This document shows, in pieces, positions 15,484 to 24,698 of a stretch of 64,000 bases of DNA. Each line of letters begins with the position of its first letter. Position 1 is the first letter of the stretch. The stretch is from Woeseiaceae bacterium (lineage in GTDB: Bacteria; Pseudomonadota; Gammaproteobacteria; Steroidobacterales; Woeseiaceae). The translations under genes and the position numbers were made by a program. The notes under the pieces were generated by a model that was not told where the DNA came from, searched no databases, and worked only from the letters and a program-made list of their open reading frames with translations. The stretch covers positions 186,001 through 250,000 of the forward strand of contig JANQPG010000102.1 in NCBI GenBank assembly GCA_028289545.1, read 5' to 3'.

Positions 15484-17825
15484 GTGGTTCCGTTGTTGAT
15501 CGTTCCATACGTCCACAGCCCGGACACCGGCAGCGGTTGGCCGTTGGGGCCGCCGTTGAAGTTGGTGCCCACGTCCAGGACGTGCAGGAAAAAGTCCTCG
15601 TCGGTCAGATTCTTGCCGAAAAGCGAAACGCGAATCCAGTCCGTCTCGTAGTTTATCGAGGCATCGAGGAGACCGTAAGCCTCGTTCAATCCGACAGGAC
15701 GGCCAATGAGCTCGTTGTGCGTCGTGATTGTATTGGCGTTGACGTAGTAGTCGTCGCGCCAGTTGTAGTTACCCGTGAACACCAGGAAATGCCCGTTGGC
15801 GAGTTCCCGCTCGTACAACGCGTTGAGCCCCAGCGTAAACTCCGGCGCCCGCCTGAGCTCGAAGTCGCTCTTGTCGACGGGCAGACCGTTCAGACCCGGC
15901 ACCGTCCATTCGTCGAAGCCGGCATCCAGGAAACCGATGTTGGCGCCGAGGGTCAGGCCGTCGGCGGGAACGGCGTTCAACTCCAGCTCGAGGCCGTTGA
16001 TCGTTGCCGTTGCGGCGTTCTGCACCAGGGTCACTGTCGTGCCGCCGGGCGCGGGGAAGACGACGTCTTCCTGTTTGTCCTTGTAGTCGGTAAAGAACGC
16101 GGTTGCATTGAACCGCAGGCGATTATCGAGCCAATCCGTCTTGAAGCCGAATTCGATCGACTGCACTTCCTCGGGATCGTAAGGCCCGAAGGTGTCCGGT
16201 GTCGTACCGCGCCCGTTGTAGCCGCCGGAGCGGAAACCTTCCGAATACGTAGCGAACACAATACCGTTGTCAAACCGGTAGGTCAGCCCGACCTTGGGCG
16301 TGAACTTGGACCAGGTGGTTTCGTCCTGAACATCGATCGTCGAGCCCGTGACAGGATCTACGAAGGTCGTCAGTCGCGTAAACGAAGGATCGGCACAGAG
16401 ACCGAGCGATGCATCGCCAAACGCCGTCGCTGGCGGGTCCGGCACGATCGTACCCTGGAAGCTGAAGCTCTGCGCGCCGCAGGCGTTCTTCGTCTCCTCG
16501 AGATAGCGCCCGCCAACCGTCAACGTCAACGTGTCGGAAAGATCCCAGTCGATCTGGCCGAACAGCGCCTGCGTTTCCGTTTCCTGATCGAAGGCGGGGT
16601 GCTGCAGGAAGTCGGTGTTGCCGAAGAACGCGGGTGAAATCACATCCTGGCGCAGGCTGTAGTCGCTGTTCCAGACGTAGGCGCCCAGCACCGACCTGAC
16701 GCTTTCGAACTCCGCGTGCCAGCGCAGCTCGAGGCTCGTCTGTTCGAGATCCTGTGGCCGGCGGGTCCAGAACAGATCCGGCGTTACCGAATCCCACTTG
16801 GTGCGCGCAAACTCGTCGGTGCTCCGCCAGCCGAACACCGCCTCGAGGCTGTGCGCGTCGTTGAGATCGAAGCGGCCGTTGACCGTTACCGCGTCCGTAT
16901 CCAGGAACGCATTCTGCTCCAGAGCGACGCGGCTCTCGCGATGGTAGGACACGTTGTCCGGACCTTCGCCGCAGCCGGTCGGGATGGGTCCGCAGAACAG
17001 ATCGCCAGGTACGGCGAGACTCGTAATCGGCATCGACGGCGTGTCGTCGTCGATGCGCTCGTAGACAAAGTCGAGGCTAACCGCATCGTTCGGCGTCCAG
17101 CTCGCCGATGCCGTGATCGACAGGAAATCGGCATCGCCGTCGCTATCGCTGCCGGTCACGACGTTCCGGTGATAGCCGCCGCCGTCTTTCTTGATGACGG
17201 ACAGTTTCGTTGCCAGCGTGTCGTTGAAGATCGACGGGAAGTTGATCGCCGCCTTGACGTCCAGCAGATCGTCGCTGCCGGCGGTAACCGCAAACTTGCC
17301 GCCGAGTTCGCCGGTCGGTCTGGCGCGGCGCACCTGCACCAGCCCACCGATCGTATTGCGCCCGAACAGTGTGCCCTGGGGACCGCGAAGCACCTCGACC
17401 GATTCGGCATCCCACATGTGCAGCAACGCGCCGGTCGTCGTCGCCAGGTAAACGCCGTCGAGGTAGACAGCCACGGCCGGGTCGAACGACTTCTCACCGT
17501 CGTTGAGCTGCATACCGCGAATGGATATCGCCGCCGTATTGACCGCAAAAATCGGGTCGATAATCAGGTTGGGCGACATGCTCTCGATGTCCTGCAGGTC
17601 GCGGGCAAACGCCTTCTCGATGGCCCTTGCGTCCAGCGCACTGACCGCCACGGCAATGTCCTGTTTGGATTCCTCGCGTTTCTGCGCCGTGACGACGACT
17701 TCCTCCAACCGTGTCGAGACATCTCTCGACTGGCCCTGGGCCAAGGCAACGTCGTTGAAGAGCAACATACCCGCAGCGGCAGACAGCGCCAGCGGCAAAC
17801 CCGATAACTGAGTCATTTTCGACAA
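15447..17825 (-). CDS. TonB-dependent outer-membrane receptor 1
   Basis: A 792-residue receptor: signal peptide (ending ALAQ), TonB-box-like EEVVVTAQKRE, a plug domain with VEVLRGPQGTLFGRNTIGG, and a long beta-barrel ending in QFDFGS. The subclass is that common in hydrocarbon- and steroid-degrading proteobacteria, which import large hydrophobic molecules. It heads the operon for the PQQ enzyme and the molybdenum hydroxylase, which points to import of their substrate. A GntR-type motif lies 140 bp upstream. Confidence 0.93.
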   Translation of the reverse strand: MSKMTQLSGLPLALSAAAGMLLFNDVALAQGQSRDVSTRLEEVVVTAQKREESKQDIAVAVSALDARAIEKAFARDLQDIESMSPNLIIDPIFAVNTAAISIRGMQLNDGEKSFDPAVAVYLDGVYLATTTGALLHMWDAESVEVLRGPQGTLFGRNTIGGLVQVRRARPTGELGGKFAVTAGSDDLLDVKAAINFPSIFNDTLATKLSVIKKDGGGYHRNVVTGSDSDGDADFLSITASASWTPNDAVSLDFVYERIDDDTPSMPITSLAVPGDLFCGPIPTGCGEGPDNVSYHRESRVALEQNAFLDTDAVTVNGRFDLNDAHSLEAVFGWRSTDEFARTKWDSVTPDLFWTRRPQDLEQTSLELRWHAEFESVRSVLGAYVWNSDYSLRQDVISPAFFGNTDFLQHPAFDQETETQALFGQIDWDLSDTLTLTVGGRYLEETKNACGAQSFSFQGTIVPDPPATAFGDASLGLCADPSFTRLTTFVDPVTGSTIDVQDETTWSKFTPKVGLTYRFDNGIVFATYSEGFRSGGYNGRGTTPDTFGPYDPEEVQSIEFGFKTDWLDNRLRFNATAFFTDYKDKQEDVVFPAPGGTTVTLVQNAATATINGLELELNAVPADGLTLGANIGFLDAGFDEWTVPGLNGLPVDKSDFELRRAPEFTLGLNALYERELANGHFLVFTGNYNWRDDYYVNANTITTHNELIGRPVGLNEAYGLLDASINYETDWIRVSLFGKNLTDEDFFLHVLDVGTNFNGGPNGQPLPVSGLWTYGTINNGTTWGLEVQFDFGS

Positions 17826-17964
17826 ACCCCCCGCCCATACGCTTGTTCTGGTCTTGGTCCGAACGCCTGCGAATGCGGTATGGGACGCATCCAGAGGTCT
17901 CGGGAAACGCGAAAATCGCGTCCCGGACAGCCAGACGCATCCGCACGTTAATGTACTCGGTTAG

Positions 17965-17982
17965 CCAAAGTGTATACTAAAT
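17965..17982 (+). promoter_or_regulatory. GntR-type operator, site 1
   Basis: CCAAAGTGTATACTAAAT, 18 of 18 identical to 21829-21846. Its core AGTGTATACT is a 10-bp near-palindrome with one mismatched pair, as expected for FCD-type GntR dimers. It lies in the 250-bp AT-rich gap upstream of TonB receptor 1, in which I see no gene. Confidence 0.65.
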
Positions 17983-18075
17983 CATAGATTATGTGCAAAA
18001 TTTGTGAATCAGAGTATTCGCATACGCGTACCCGTCGCACCAGCGAATGCCGGCGCGGTCATTGAGTCTGCGCTG

Positions 18076-19335
18076 TCAGCCCTGATTCGAAGTCTGTGGG
18101 GTTTCGCCCGAGCGGGCGGTGCGGTCGGTTTTGAGCCCCGGGTATGGCCCCAGTGTCAGTACCAGTAGTCCGCCCAGCGCAAAAAGCAGAGCCGCGGCAT
18201 AAAAGCCGATGTCGTAGTTGGCGGTCAGGTCGTAAACCTTGGCGAACAACATCGGTGCCGTGCCGGAACAGATCGCAAGCGACATATACATGACGGAGTA
18301 GATCTTGGCGTAGTGGGCCAGCCCGAAGTAGCGCGCGGTCAGAAAAGACATCAGGTCGAGTTCGGCGCCGGCCGCGAAACCAATGAACAACGCCGCAACG
18401 GCGGCCCAGAAGAAACTCGACGGATCCAGCAACAGGATACAGCCGACGACCGGCAGGCAGAGCGCGGCGAGCGCGACGCCGGGTGCCCAGAAACGATCGA
18501 TCAGATAACCCACCGTCACACGTCCGACAATAATCGAACCGCCGAAGACGCTCATGACCGTAGCGGCTTCACTCGAACTCATCCCGGCGTCGGTCATTGC
18601 CGGAATCAGGTTCGGGCTGATCCCTGAGAAACCCATGTAAGCGACAAAAATCGAAATCAGCAACACCCAGAAACGATAGCCGCGAACCGCTTCGCCAAGC
18701 GTTAAGCTCCGTACCGCGTCCACCGGGGTGGCGTCTTGCCGCTCTGTATTCTCCTTCGGCCTGAAACCGAAGTACACGATCGGCCCGGCGAGCAGCAGCG
18801 GCAGCAACGCGATACCGACGTAGGCGACCCGCCAGTTGTAGGCTTCGACCAGCCATACGACGTAGTGGGGAACGAGCATGGCGCATATGCCGGTGCCCGT
18901 CAGCGTCAGGCCAAGCGCCAGACCGCGCCGCTCGAAGAAGTTGGTGGTAATTGCGCGTGTCCAGGTCACCGGAATTGTGCCGGCGCCCAGCAGCGCCATG
19001 CTGCCGTAAGCGAGGTACAGCATCCACAGGTCACCATTCATTGACGCGGCAATCAGGAAACCGGCACTCAAACCGGCGAGGGAAGGTAGAGCCAGCGCCC
19101 GTGAGCCGAACCGGTCGCACAGCCAGCCGACGAGTGGCGCCGTCAGCGCACCGAGCCCCGCACTAAACAGAATGGCGGTCTGAAACTCGGCCCGCGACCA
19201 GCCGAGGTCCGTCGTCACCGGTACGACGAGTGCACCTATCGAGTAGTACGGGAGCACCACCGCGCTGCAGATGACGCCAGTGCAGGAACTTAAGATCAGC
19301 AGCCAGCCGCGGCGTAACTCTCCGTGTTTTTGCAA
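18076..19335 (-). CDS. MFS transporter, monocarboxylate/oxalate-formate (OFA/MCT-like) type
   Basis: A 419-residue inner-membrane carrier with about 12 hydrophobic helices. The opening resembles the OFA/MCT group (ICSAVVLPYYSIGALVVPVT, then DLGWSRAEFQ), with the loop 2-3 motif GWLCDRFGSR. Members of this group move monocarboxylates or similar organic anions. It lies 83 bp after TonB receptor 2 on the same strand, separated by a terminator-like hairpin. Receptor and carrier would give a path across both membranes. Confidence 0.88.
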   Translation of the reverse strand: MQKHGELRRGWLLILSSCTGVICSAVVLPYYSIGALVVPVTTDLGWSRAEFQTAILFSAGLGALTAPLVGWLCDRFGSRALALPSLAGLSAGFLIAASMNGDLWMLYLAYGSMALLGAGTIPVTWTRAITTNFFERRGLALGLTLTGTGICAMLVPHYVVWLVEAYNWRVAYVGIALLPLLLAGPIVYFGFRPKENTERQDATPVDAVRSLTLGEAVRGYRFWVLLISIFVAYMGFSGISPNLIPAMTDAGMSSSEAATVMSVFGGSIIVGRVTVGYLIDRFWAPGVALAALCLPVVGCILLLDPSSFFWAAVAALFIGFAAGAELDLMSFLTARYFGLAHYAKIYSVMYMSLAICSGTAPMLFAKVYDLTANYDIGFYAAALLFALGGLLVLTLGPYPGLKTDRTARSGETPQTSNQG

Positions 19336-19352
19336 GGCAACAAGTCTCCCGA

Positions 19353-19388
19353 CTAAAGAAAGGCCGCCGGCCTCAAAGCACGGCGGCC
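19353..19388 (-). terminator. Terminator-like hairpin between TonB receptor 2 and MFS gene
   Basis: On the minus strand GGCCGCCG (19388-19381) pairs with CGGCGGCC (19369-19362) around an 11-nt loop and is followed by TTTCTTTAG. This could stop or damp transcription after the receptor, so the carrier is made at a lower level. Confidence 0.6.
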
Positions 19389-19418
19389 CATGTTAGCAAT
19401 TACCCGATCGCTCAATGC

Positions 19419-21677
19419 TCAGAAAGACCAGCCCACCTCCAGTCCATAAGTCCGAGCCTGGCCGCCAAAACGCTGTTGATTGAACGCGGCGCTAATGATG
19501 TCGGCGTAGTTCTCTTCCGTCAGGTTGCGGCCCCACAGCGATATCCGCCATTGGTCGCTTTCGTACCTCAGGCTTGCGTCCAACAGATCGTAGTCGTCGA
19601 TGTCGCGGTCGGGGTTGTTCGTGACGTCGGTAAAGAAGCCGTCGCGGTGCGCAAACTGAACGCGAAAAATCAGATCGCCGTCGAGTTGCGGCAGCTCCCA
19701 GGCGTAGCTGCCCGCCAGTGTGTACTCAAACTCGGGAACACGCTCGAATTCGAGCTGCACGGCCAGCGCCTCGTCCGCGGGTGTAATGCCGGGCTGCCCG
19801 TCGAGTTCGAGTCCGGTGAACTCGTCGAATTCCGGATCGATCCAGCCGAAACTACCTTGCAGCGTAAACGCCTCGGTGGGCGCCCAGGTCATCTCCACCT
19901 CGATACCGGGAATGGTGGCCTTCGCCGCGTTACGCAGCAACTGCAGCGGGTTGCCGAGCGCGTCTTCGCCGTTGGTTACGCGCTGGATCTCGTCGTAGAC
20001 GGTGTAGAAAACGGCAACGTTGCTGCGCAGCGTACCGTCGAGGAAGTCGCCTTTCATCCCGACCTCGAACTGGTCTGCCTGCTCCGGATCGGCCGGCCCC
20101 ACGGCCGGAATACTGGGCGCACGCACGTTGTAGTTGCCGCTACGGAAGCCGCGGGTCCAGCTCGCGAAGTACAGCAGGTTGTCACGCGGACGATACTCCA
20201 CACCAACGCGCGGGGAAGTGTTGTTCCAGGTTTCGGACAACGCCGTCTTGGCCGTCGGGCAACCCGTGAAACCGGGCCCGGTGCAGCCGCCGAGCGGGGT
20301 CAGGTTGAGGTCTTTTTCCTCCCGGGAGTAGCGCAGCCCTATCGAAGTCGACCACGTATCGGACAGCGCGAAGCGGAGATTGGCGAACGCCGCGGTGCTG
20401 GTTACGTCCTGCGTCCAGTCGGATTGAATGTAGTTGAAGTCGAAATGATCGCGCCCTGCGGTGAGGCCGGAAAACTCCCGGCGCTCGATAACGGACTGCT
20501 CGGCATCCATGTAGAACGCGCCGACGATCAGGTCCATGTCGTCACTAAGGTCGACCGCGTAACGCAGCTCCTGGCTGAACTGGGAGGCCTCCTCCTCGTT
20601 GTTCGGGAAGTGGATCAGCAGGAACGGTGTTCCGTCGATATCGTTCGACGACTCGAATTCCAGATCACGAACGCCGGTTACGGATGTCAACACACCGTTC
20701 CCGATCGCCCAGTTGGCCTCGGCGACAAGCTGCAGGATGTCCGTCTCGCTGTCACCGAGGAGATCGTGGTTGACCTCGAACTGATCCGTGGGCGGCGTGT
20801 AGCCGAACTGCGTCTCCAGGGTCGATGGCGGCAGGTCCGGGTTGACGAACGCCTGCGTGGCGCCGGAACCGCCGTCATCGTGGAAGTACTGGCCGTATAG
20901 TGTCAGGTCGAAGGACTCGTTGGGCTCGAACGTAATCGTCGGCTTGATGAAAATGCTTTCCTGCATGTTCTGAGTCTGGGTCGGCGTGCCCGGTTCGGTA
21001 CCCGCCGGGTTGTTCGGCGCCGGCACGAACGTGCCGCCGTTGTTGTCCTCGAAAAAGCCGTCGTACTCGCGATACTGCAGCGCCACGCGTGCACGCACGG
21101 TATCGCTGAGAGCGCCTTGCACAACGGCCTCGCCAAGCAGCAGTCCCTGCGAGCCGACACCCAGTTTCACCCGCCCTTCGAACTCTTCGGTCGGCTTGCC
21201 GGTCCTGAGCTGAATGGCCCCGCCAATGGAGTTCCTGCCGAAGAAGATGCCCTGCGGCCCGCGCAGCACTTCGACGGTGTCGTAGTCGAACATGTCGAGC
21301 TGACCGGCGATCTGTGTTGCGACCACCATGCCGTCGACCAGCACCTGCACGGTGGGATCGAGGCTACGGATACTGTTGGCGCCCGTACCAAGACCGCGCA
21401 TCGAGAACGTGGCGAAACCCGGAAACGTGCTGACGGGCTGCAGCTGCACGTTGGGGGCCATGAAGCCGACGTCGGTGATGTCTACAACCCCGGCCTCCTC
21501 GAGCGCTTTCGCCGAGAGAGGCGTCAGCGATACGGGCACGTCCTGTGCGGTTTCGGCGCGCCGCGTCGCCGTTACGATGACCTCTTCCAGAAGAGGCTCT
21601 CTGTCCTGTGCCGGAGCCGGTGTCGGCAGCACGGTGGATGCCGCAACCGCCAGCCAAAAAAGGTGTGTCAACTTCAT
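19419..21677 (-). CDS. TonB-dependent outer-membrane receptor 2
   Basis: A 752-residue receptor: signal peptide (ending APAQ), TonB-box-like EEVIVTATRR, plug with VEVLRGPQGIFFGRNSIGG, and a beta-barrel ending LEVGWSF with the terminal aromatic needed for outer-membrane assembly. It is followed by an MFS carrier and is divergent from an Old Yellow Enzyme. The shared promoter region holds a GntR-type motif. Confidence 0.93.
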   Translation of the reverse strand: MKLTHLFWLAVAASTVLPTPAPAQDREPLLEEVIVTATRRAETAQDVPVSLTPLSAKALEEAGVVDITDVGFMAPNVQLQPVSTFPGFATFSMRGLGTGANSIRSLDPTVQVLVDGMVVATQIAGQLDMFDYDTVEVLRGPQGIFFGRNSIGGAIQLRTGKPTEEFEGRVKLGVGSQGLLLGEAVVQGALSDTVRARVALQYREYDGFFEDNNGGTFVPAPNNPAGTEPGTPTQTQNMQESIFIKPTITFEPNESFDLTLYGQYFHDDGGSGATQAFVNPDLPPSTLETQFGYTPPTDQFEVNHDLLGDSETDILQLVAEANWAIGNGVLTSVTGVRDLEFESSNDIDGTPFLLIHFPNNEEEASQFSQELRYAVDLSDDMDLIVGAFYMDAEQSVIERREFSGLTAGRDHFDFNYIQSDWTQDVTSTAAFANLRFALSDTWSTSIGLRYSREEKDLNLTPLGGCTGPGFTGCPTAKTALSETWNNTSPRVGVEYRPRDNLLYFASWTRGFRSGNYNVRAPSIPAVGPADPEQADQFEVGMKGDFLDGTLRSNVAVFYTVYDEIQRVTNGEDALGNPLQLLRNAAKATIPGIEVEMTWAPTEAFTLQGSFGWIDPEFDEFTGLELDGQPGITPADEALAVQLEFERVPEFEYTLAGSYAWELPQLDGDLIFRVQFAHRDGFFTDVTNNPDRDIDDYDLLDASLRYESDQWRISLWGRNLTEENYADIISAAFNQQRFGGQARTYGLEVGWSF

Positions 21678-21828
21678 TTTGCATCCCCCCTGGATGGACG
21701 GCCGTAGGCAGTACAGCAGCCTGACCCTGTGGGCCCGACCGCCGAATCCAAACAGGCATCGAGCAGATCTCGACCGCCTTTGATCGATTGGGATAACGAC
21801 TGCCTTTTATGCCGTTGTACTAACTTGA

Positions 21829-21846
21829 CCAAAGTGTATACTAAAT
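21829..21846 (+). promoter_or_regulatory. GntR-type operator, site 2
   Basis: CCAAAGTGTATACTAAAT, identical to 17965-17982, in the divergent region between TonB receptor 2 and the Old Yellow Enzyme. A second short similarity (GTATTCGCAT / GTATCCGCAT) follows both sites at about the same distance. Confidence 0.65.
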
Positions 21847-21904
21847 TGAAAATAATGTGTAGTTTTCAGGAGTTAGGGTATCCGCATCTGCGGCGACAAG
21901 AGCA

Positions 21905-23020
21905 GTGGCTGAACGTAGCGCAGTCCTCAAACCTTTCTCGCTCCCGGCGCTTGAGCTCGGGAACCGGGTAGTGATGGCGCCGATGACTCGCGAGCGGGCG
22001 GCGGCCGGCGTACCGACGCCGGACATGGCCAGCTACTACTGCCGCCGCGCCGCCGGCGGCGTCGGGCTCATACTGACCGAAGGCTCGCCACCCGATCCGG
22101 CCGGCAGCTTCAATTCGGCGGTACCCCGTTTTTATGGCGACGATGCGCTTGCTGGATGGTCGGCCATTGTCGATCAGGTTCACGCACACGGTGCCGCGAT
22201 CTTCGCGCAGCTGTGGCACGTGGGTGCGTTTAACCCCTCCCTGATCGGCATGGCCGACCCATCCGACGAAACGCCGTTACGGCTGAGCCCTTCGGGCATC
22301 GCGGCGCCCGGCAGACCGCTGGGCCGTGAGATGAGCGATACGGACATAGAGGCTACGATTCACGCTTACGCCACTGCCGCCAGAAACGCACAACGCTGTG
22401 GGTTCGACGGCATCGAGATCCACGGCGCTCACGGTTACCTGCCGGACCAGTTCTTCTGGAAATCGACCAACCTGAGAGCGGACCGTTATGGCGGCAGCAT
22501 CGCCAACCGCGCCCGCTTTGCGGCCGAAATCGTGCAGGCGTGCCGCAGGCACTGTGGGCCCGAACTGCCGATTTCGTTCCGGTTTTCTCAGTGGAAACAG
22601 CTGGACTACCGGGCAAGAATTGCCGATACACCCGACGAGCTGGCGGCACTCCTGACTCCGCTGGTCGACGCAGGAGTAACGCTGTTTCACGCTTCGACCC
22701 GTCGCTACTGGGAGCCCGCCTTCCCGGGCAGCGAGCGCAGCCTTGCCGCGTGGACAAAAAAGCTGACGGGCAAGCCCGTGATAGCGGTCGGCTCGGTGAC
22801 CCTGGGGAACGATTTCAAATCCAGAGAGGGCAAGATTCGCGCCCTCACGGACGCCGCACAGCTGAGCCGGCTCGAGCGGTGTCTCGAACGCGGCGACTTC
22901 GACCTGATTGCGATTGGCCGCGCCCTCCTGGCCAACCCGGACTGGGTACAGCTTGTCGGCGAGGACCGGCTCGCGGAGATGGTCCCGTTCTCCCGCGAGA
23001 TGCTCGACGAGCTCGCATGA
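21905..23020 (+). CDS. Old Yellow Enzyme family NADH:flavin oxidoreductase
   Basis: A 371-residue FMN enzyme of the OYE family. It opens with VLKPFSLPALELGNRVVMAPMT and has LWHVG and a GIEIHGAHGYLPDQFF active-site segment, with the His-Gly-Ala-His pair that hydrogen-bonds the substrate carbonyl, then the RYGGS loop and C-terminal GRALLANPDW. OYEs reduce activated C=C bonds of enones. The start is GTG. It is divergent from TonB receptor 2 and shares the GntR-type site. It is the only plus-strand gene in the inner catabolic block. Confidence 0.92.
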   Translation: MAERSAVLKPFSLPALELGNRVVMAPMTRERAAAGVPTPDMASYYCRRAAGGVGLILTEGSPPDPAGSFNSAVPRFYGDDALAGWSAIVDQVHAHGAAIFAQLWHVGAFNPSLIGMADPSDETPLRLSPSGIAAPGRPLGREMSDTDIEATIHAYATAARNAQRCGFDGIEIHGAHGYLPDQFFWKSTNLRADRYGGSIANRARFAAEIVQACRRHCGPELPISFRFSQWKQLDYRARIADTPDELAALLTPLVDAGVTLFHASTRRYWEPAFPGSERSLAAWTKKLTGKPVIAVGSVTLGNDFKSREGKIRALTDAAQLSRLERCLERGDFDLIAIGRALLANPDWVQLVGEDRLAEMVPFSREMLDELA

Positions 23021-23045
23021 ATCGTGCGCGCCCGGCTCCGGATTC

Positions 23046-23507
23046 TTAGTCCGGGGTCCGGCGTTCGACCCAACGCCACTCGGTACCTTCGAAGCCATCC
23101 ACGAGCGCAACCTCCACGCGGCGACGCGCAATCAGCCACTCGCCGTCGATCTTCTCGAGGCGATCCACGTAACGCAGGCAGACAAGATCCTGTTTGCCGG
23201 AAGGCAGCTCGTGCCAGGTCATCTGGTAGCTGTTCGACTCGGCGCTGTCACCGTCCAGCCGGATGCGCATCTGTCCCATTTGATGGTGGGTGCGCGTGAA
23301 CGCCGCCTGGCCTGTGGCAATACGCTGGGCGATCGCTTGACGCCCGGCTATCTCGCCGCCGCGGCCGGCGCCGTAATCCGTTACGGCGTCTTCGCTGAAA
23401 CACGCGGCAACGCCGTCGATGTCGTATTCGTCGAGCCGTTCGCAGTAGCGCGCAAGCAGATCGCAGATCCGCTGCCGGTCAAGTAGCTCGTTGATTGCGT
23501 CTTGCAT
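23046..23507 (-). CDS. SnoaL-like / NTF2-fold protein
   Basis: A 153-residue alpha+beta barrel protein of the SnoaL_4 type (DRQRICDLLARYCERLDEYD, then an acidic loop and late strands). Relatives include polyketide cyclases, dehydratases and ring-hydroxylating dioxygenase small subunits. It is the last gene of the long minus-strand operon, 14 bp after the epoxide-hydrolase-like gene, so a cyclase, isomerase or dehydratase step on the same substrate is likely (inference). Confidence 0.82.
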   Translation of the reverse strand: MQDAINELLDRQRICDLLARYCERLDEYDIDGVAACFSEDAVTDYGAGRGGEIAGRQAIAQRIATGQAAFTRTHHQMGQMRIRLDGDSAESNSYQMTWHELPSGKQDLVCLRYVDRLEKIDGEWLIARRRVEVALVDGFEGTEWRWVERRTPD

Positions 23508-23521
23508 ACCGTCTCTCCGCG

Positions 23522-23902
23522 TCAGAGTGATTCGCTCGCCACCTGCAGCTGTGCTCGATAGCTCGCGAGATCGAAGTAATCCCGCCAGGCGGTGATCCTG
23601 CCATCCGCCACTTCGAACGCCCCCATGACCGGCAGCGAAACGGGCCGTCCTCCAATGACAAAATTGTCGACCCGCTCCGTCAGGACGACGCTGCCGTCAG
23701 CGGCGATATTGAGCAGTCGCCAGTCGACTGAATCGAAGCGCCAGGCCTTTTTGAGATAACTCCGCACCGCATCGCGGCCGTGCAGCGGCTGCATGGGAAT
23801 GTTGTGGTAGATGACGTCCTCACTCAGGGCGCCGATGACGGCGTCGAAATCCATGCGGCTCCATGCTGCGACAAAAGCCTCGACGACCGCTCTTGCATCC
23901 AT
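23522..23902 (-). CDS. Limonene-1,2-epoxide hydrolase-like protein
   Basis: A 126-residue NTF2-fold protein of the limonene-epoxide hydrolase family. All residues of the known catalytic set can be placed: Y32 and N34 (VIYHNIPM), R77 and D79 (LTERVDNF), and D108 (AWRDYFD). Active epoxide hydrolysis is therefore expected, in one step without a covalent intermediate. An epoxide made by a P450 from the same operon is the obvious substrate (inference). It is 3 bp from the next SDR gene. Confidence 0.85.
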   Translation of the reverse strand: MDARAVVEAFVAAWSRMDFDAVIGALSEDVIYHNIPMQPLHGRDAVRSYLKKAWRFDSVDWRLLNIAADGSVVLTERVDNFVIGGRPVSLPVMGAFEVADGRITAWRDYFDLASYRAQLQVASESL

Positions 23903-23905
23903 CGC

Positions 23906-24667
23906 TCAGGCCTGCGCCAGCCCCAGCCCCAGGCCGCCATCGACATCGACCAGTGCGCCCGTCGTCCATTCGGCACAGACAAGATAGGCCATTGCTTCGG
24001 CAATCTCCTCGGCCTTGCCGATGCGATCCAGCGCGTGCATGTCGACCATGGATTCCAGTCGCGCCCTGGCTTCGTCGTCCGTAAACAATCCCGCGCGCTG
24101 ATTGATCTCCGTAAGCACTGCCCCGGGCGCCACGCAGTTGACGCGGATTTTTCTTGGACCGAGCTCCGCGGCCAACACACGCGACAAGGTCTCGACAGCC
24201 CCTTTTGTTGCCGCGTACGGCGATACACCGGGAAACGCGCGCCGATTGTGTATCGAACCCACGAACACGACAGCACCCTCTCGAGCGGCAAGCGCGTCGA
24301 CGCAAAGGCCGGTCAGCAACATGCCGGCGATCACGTTGGTATGGAAAACGTCGAGCAGTGCCTGTTCGTCAAGTTCCTCGATCGGACCGCGATACATGTT
24401 GCCGGCGTTATTGATCAGCGCATCAAGTCCGCCGCCGTGCTCGAGGGCTGCGTCCACCAACGCCCTGCGATCGGCGTCGCGGGTCACGTCAGCCTGTACC
24501 GCATGGCAGCCCGGACCAATCCCGGCGGCTACGGCCTCTACCTTGTCCTTGCGCCGGCCGCAGATCGTGACTTTTGCGCCGCGGTCGCAAAAGTACTTGG
24601 CGCTGCCTGCACCCAGGCCGGAACCGCCTCCGGTGATCAGTATGGACATGCCTTCGATGCGTTTCAT
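23906..24667 (-). CDS. Short-chain dehydrogenase/reductase 1
   Basis: A 253-residue classical SDR. It shows the cofactor motif TGGGSGLG, NNAGNMY after strand 4, and an SPYAATKGA active site (Tyr-x3-Lys). The late IRVNCVAPGAV and VDGGLGLG are usual. I placed the start at the ATG at 24667 (MKRIEGMSIL), matching family length. One of three SDRs in this operon, presumably oxidising an alcohol or reducing a ketone intermediate. Confidence 0.92.
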   Translation of the reverse strand: MKRIEGMSILITGGGSGLGAGSAKYFCDRGAKVTICGRRKDKVEAVAAGIGPGCHAVQADVTRDADRRALVDAALEHGGGLDALINNAGNMYRGPIEELDEQALLDVFHTNVIAGMLLTGLCVDALAAREGAVVFVGSIHNRRAFPGVSPYAATKGAVETLSRVLAAELGPRKIRVNCVAPGAVLTEINQRAGLFTDDEARARLESMVDMHALDRIGKAEEIAEAMAYLVCAEWTTGALVDVDGGLGLGLAQA

Positions 24668-24698
24668 GGCCGCTCCTATATATAAGTGTCTTTCGGGC

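Noticed and set aside
19476..20900. A 474-codon plus-strand open frame inside TonB receptor 2
   Set aside because: Antisense shadow of a receptor with plug and barrel signatures; no recognisable protein.
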